Assembly: GCF_028435365.1 (NCBI RefSeq)
Contig: NZ_JAGTJJ010000119.1
Location: 1-15,556 of the forward strand
DNA: 15,556 nt
Direction of reading: 5' to 3'
From: Polyangium jinanense
GTDB taxonomy: Bacteria; Myxococcota; Polyangia; Polyangiales; Polyangiaceae
Position numbers and translations under genes: made by a program. Below the pieces are notes generated by a model. It did no database searches. It was not told the DNA's origin and worked only from the letters and a program-made list of their open reading frames with translations. Shown here piece after piece: positions 14,410 to 15,556 of the stretch. Positions within the stretch are counted from its first letter, which is position 1; each line of letters opens with the position of its first letter.

Positions 14410-15097
14410 GGTCCTTGTACCGATACCCCGCGCCGACCACGGTCTCGATGCCGTCGAAGGCCGGCTCCACGGCCTCGAACTTGCGGCGCAGGCGTCGCAC
14501 GTAGGTGTCGACGAGGCGCGCGTCGACCACGCTCTCGTCGCCACGCGCGAGCTCGAGCAGCCGCTCGCGGGAGAAGACGACGCCCGGGCGAGCGACGAGC
14601 GCCTCGAGGAGGCGGAACTCGGTGAGGGTCACGGCGATCGGCGTGTCGTGGTAGCGCGCCTCGATCCGCTCTGGATCGAGGCGCAGTGGCCCCGCAGCGA
14701 CCACGCCCCGGGACGTCGCCGCGCTGCCCGGCGCCTGCTTTCGGCGCAGGAGCGCGTGCACGCGCAGGAGGAGGACGCGGGTGCTGAACGGCTTGGCCAC
14801 GTAGTCATCGGCGCCAAGCTCGAGCCCGAGCGCCTCGTCGATCTCGGAATCACGCGAGGTGAGGAGGATGAGGGGCACGAGGTTGCCCGCCTCGCGCAGG
14901 CGCCGGCACAAGCTGAAGCCATCGAGGCGCGGCATGTTGACGTCGCTGATCACGAGGTCCGGGCGATCCCGCGTGATTCGAGCAAACCCTTCGAGCCCAT
15001 CCTTCGCGACGATCACCTCGTGCCCCGCGTCCTCGAACGCGAGGGAGAGCACGGAAGCGAGCGCAGCGTCGTCCTCGATGAGGAGAAGTTTTCCCAT
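14399..15097 (-). CDS. OmpR-family response regulator, 232 aa
   Basis: This is a cytosolic transcription factor, partner of the kinase encoded next to it. The receiver domain (1-120) has acidic residues Glu8, Asp9 and Asp10 (LLLIEDD). Asp52 in DLVISDVNMPRLDG accepts the phosphate, with Thr80 and Lys102 (VAKPF) as the switch residues. After a short linker, residues about 136-230 form the OmpR-type winged-helix domain (LTEFRLLEALVARPG, then VDTYVRRLRRKFE and VVGAGYRYKD). ATG 15097 is preferred, with GAAGG (15105-15109) seven bases upstream; a TTG at 15100 is also in frame. The stop overlaps the kinase start. Only 24 bases separate its start from a solo repeat arm, so its leader or promoter must lie in or beyond that repeat. 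Confidence 0.94.
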   Translation of the reverse strand: MGKLLLIEDDAALASVLSLAFEDAGHEVIVAKDGLEGFARITRDRPDLVISDVNMPRLDGFSLCRRLREAGNLVPLILLTSRDSEIDEALGLELGADDYVAKPFSTRVLLLRVHALLRRKQAPGSAATSRGVVAAGPLRLDPERIEARYHDTPIAVTLTEFRLLEALVARPGVVFSRERLLELARGDESVVDARLVDTYVRRLRRKFEAVEPAFDGIETVVGAGYRYKDRGA

Positions 15098-15121
15098 CAA
15101 TGCGCCTTCGCTTTCCGAAGC

Positions 15122-15235
15122 CGCTGCGCTGGGGCGTTGCCCCAGGCCCCACCGGGGCTATCCGCCCCTGGACCCGGACCAGCGCAAGCGCTGGACCCGG
15201 GGTCGATGAACTGCGCGATGCGCAGTTCATCGAAC
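15122..15235 (+). repeat. Structured repeat element, solo left arm (copy III)
   Basis: This 114-bp stretch matches the left arm of copy I and the reversed right-hand arm of copy II. It has the same hairpins in order: CTGGGGC/GCCCCAG, GGGGC/GCCCC, CCAGCGC/GCGCTGG, and the 13-bp CGATGAACTGCGC stem (15204-15216 with 15220-15232). The similarity stops soon after CGAACAGG, with neither core nor second arm. It lies in the 5' region of the response regulator gene, antisense to that gene's transcript. Confidence 0.85.
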
Positions 15236-15416
15236 AGGTCGCGTCGATACTGGAGTTCCCTCGCTCTGTCGCTCCCGTCATGCATCGGGCCCCTCCCCTG
15301 GAAGCGGTCGCCGGTCGAATCGCGCGCCCTCGGACGCCGGAAGAACGTGGACGAGCATGTTCGGATGCATTGCGCCGATTTCGACGAAGGTGGCTCGCGC
15401 TTGCCGCAACGACTAG
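15236..15416. other. Intergenic stretch between solo repeat arm and IS end
   Basis: I see no convincing gene or RNA here. The open minus-strand frame across it is a run-on from the transposase. The promoter of the response regulator could lie here, but I find no good -35/-10 pair. CTAG at 15413-15416 is a plausible IS target site. Confidence 0.4.
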
Positions 15417-15556
15417 AAGTCATCTCATAAAAATAGGCGAGGAGCGCCCTGAGGTACAGGACGATGCATCCGAGGTGGACGAAGCCGAGGAAGTTCTCGG
15501 CGTAGCGCTCGTACCGTACCACCATGCGGCGGAAGCTTTGGAGCCAGGCGAAGAGG
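15417..15556 (-). mobile_element. IS5-family-like insertion sequence, one end only
   Basis: The element enters from the right edge. Its proposed terminus AAGTCATCTCATAAAAATAG begins at 15417, straight after CTAG (15413-15416), which fits the CTAR-type target preferred by one IS5 subgroup. The other end and the matching target duplication lie outside the window, so the boundary is provisional. Confidence 0.6.
15417..15556 (-). CDS. IS5-like transposase, C-terminal fragment
   Basis: The minus frame entering from the right edge reads [19 protein letters not shown], then [20 protein letters not shown] and AYFYEM. This is the characteristic C-terminal end of IS5-family DDE transposases (WLxxFRRLVVRYER pattern). 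The catalytic core is outside the window. No stop codon occurs before the proposed IS end, and the frame runs on through flanking DNA and the solo repeat arm to 15097. Either the transposase stop is supplied by target DNA, or the end of the gene has been altered. Whether the copy is intact cannot be judged from here. Confidence 0.75.

Overview
The window looks like chromosomal DNA of a myxobacterium (Myxococcota, Polyangium/Sorangium-like). GC content is very high with strong GC3 bias, so long spurious antisense frames are common. Short lineage-restricted lipoproteins, alternative start codons and GC-rich structured repeats between genes also fit. This assignment is an inference from style; there is no marker gene to fix the species.

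Layout. Positions 1-165 hold the N-terminus of a secreted protein on the minus strand. A hypothetical soluble protein (351-1037) follows, with a five-copy 43-bp tandem array at its 3' end (1059-1273). Next come two small lipoproteins in tandem (1339-1985) and a convergent small exported membrane protein (1989-2486, minus). A PRPP synthetase homologue (2546-3472) lies divergent from that protein and carries class II (plant-like) sequence features. A tightly overlapping run (3529-6808) encodes an ArnT/PMT-type membrane glycosyltransferase, an SsuB/TauB-type ABC ATPase and an SsuC/TauC-type permease, with no substrate-binding protein. A DUF3052-YdeI/OmdA fusion (6818-7498, minus) is divergent from an ABM-fold monooxygenase-like protein (7608-7895). 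A cytosolic-looking von Willebrand A protein (8336-10276) sits between two inverted copies of a ~313-bp structured repeat. The minus-strand block 15097-10610 is response regulator, sensor kinase, GT-B glycosyltransferase and GT2 glycosyltransferase, transcribed in that order. A solo half of the repeat lies just upstream of the regulator. The window ends inside an IS5-like insertion sequence (from about 15417).

Themes. Cell-envelope glycosylation appears twice: the GT-C enzyme coupled to an ABC importer, and the two GTs behind a two-component system. The strongest unexplained signals are non-coding. The ~313-bp repeat family has two mirror-image arms whose hairpin stems differ by compensatory base changes, and inverted copies of it bracket the VWA gene. 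A 9-bp hairpin occludes the Shine-Dalgarno sequence of the TTG-started GT-B gene. The 43-bp array has an internal palindrome in each unit.
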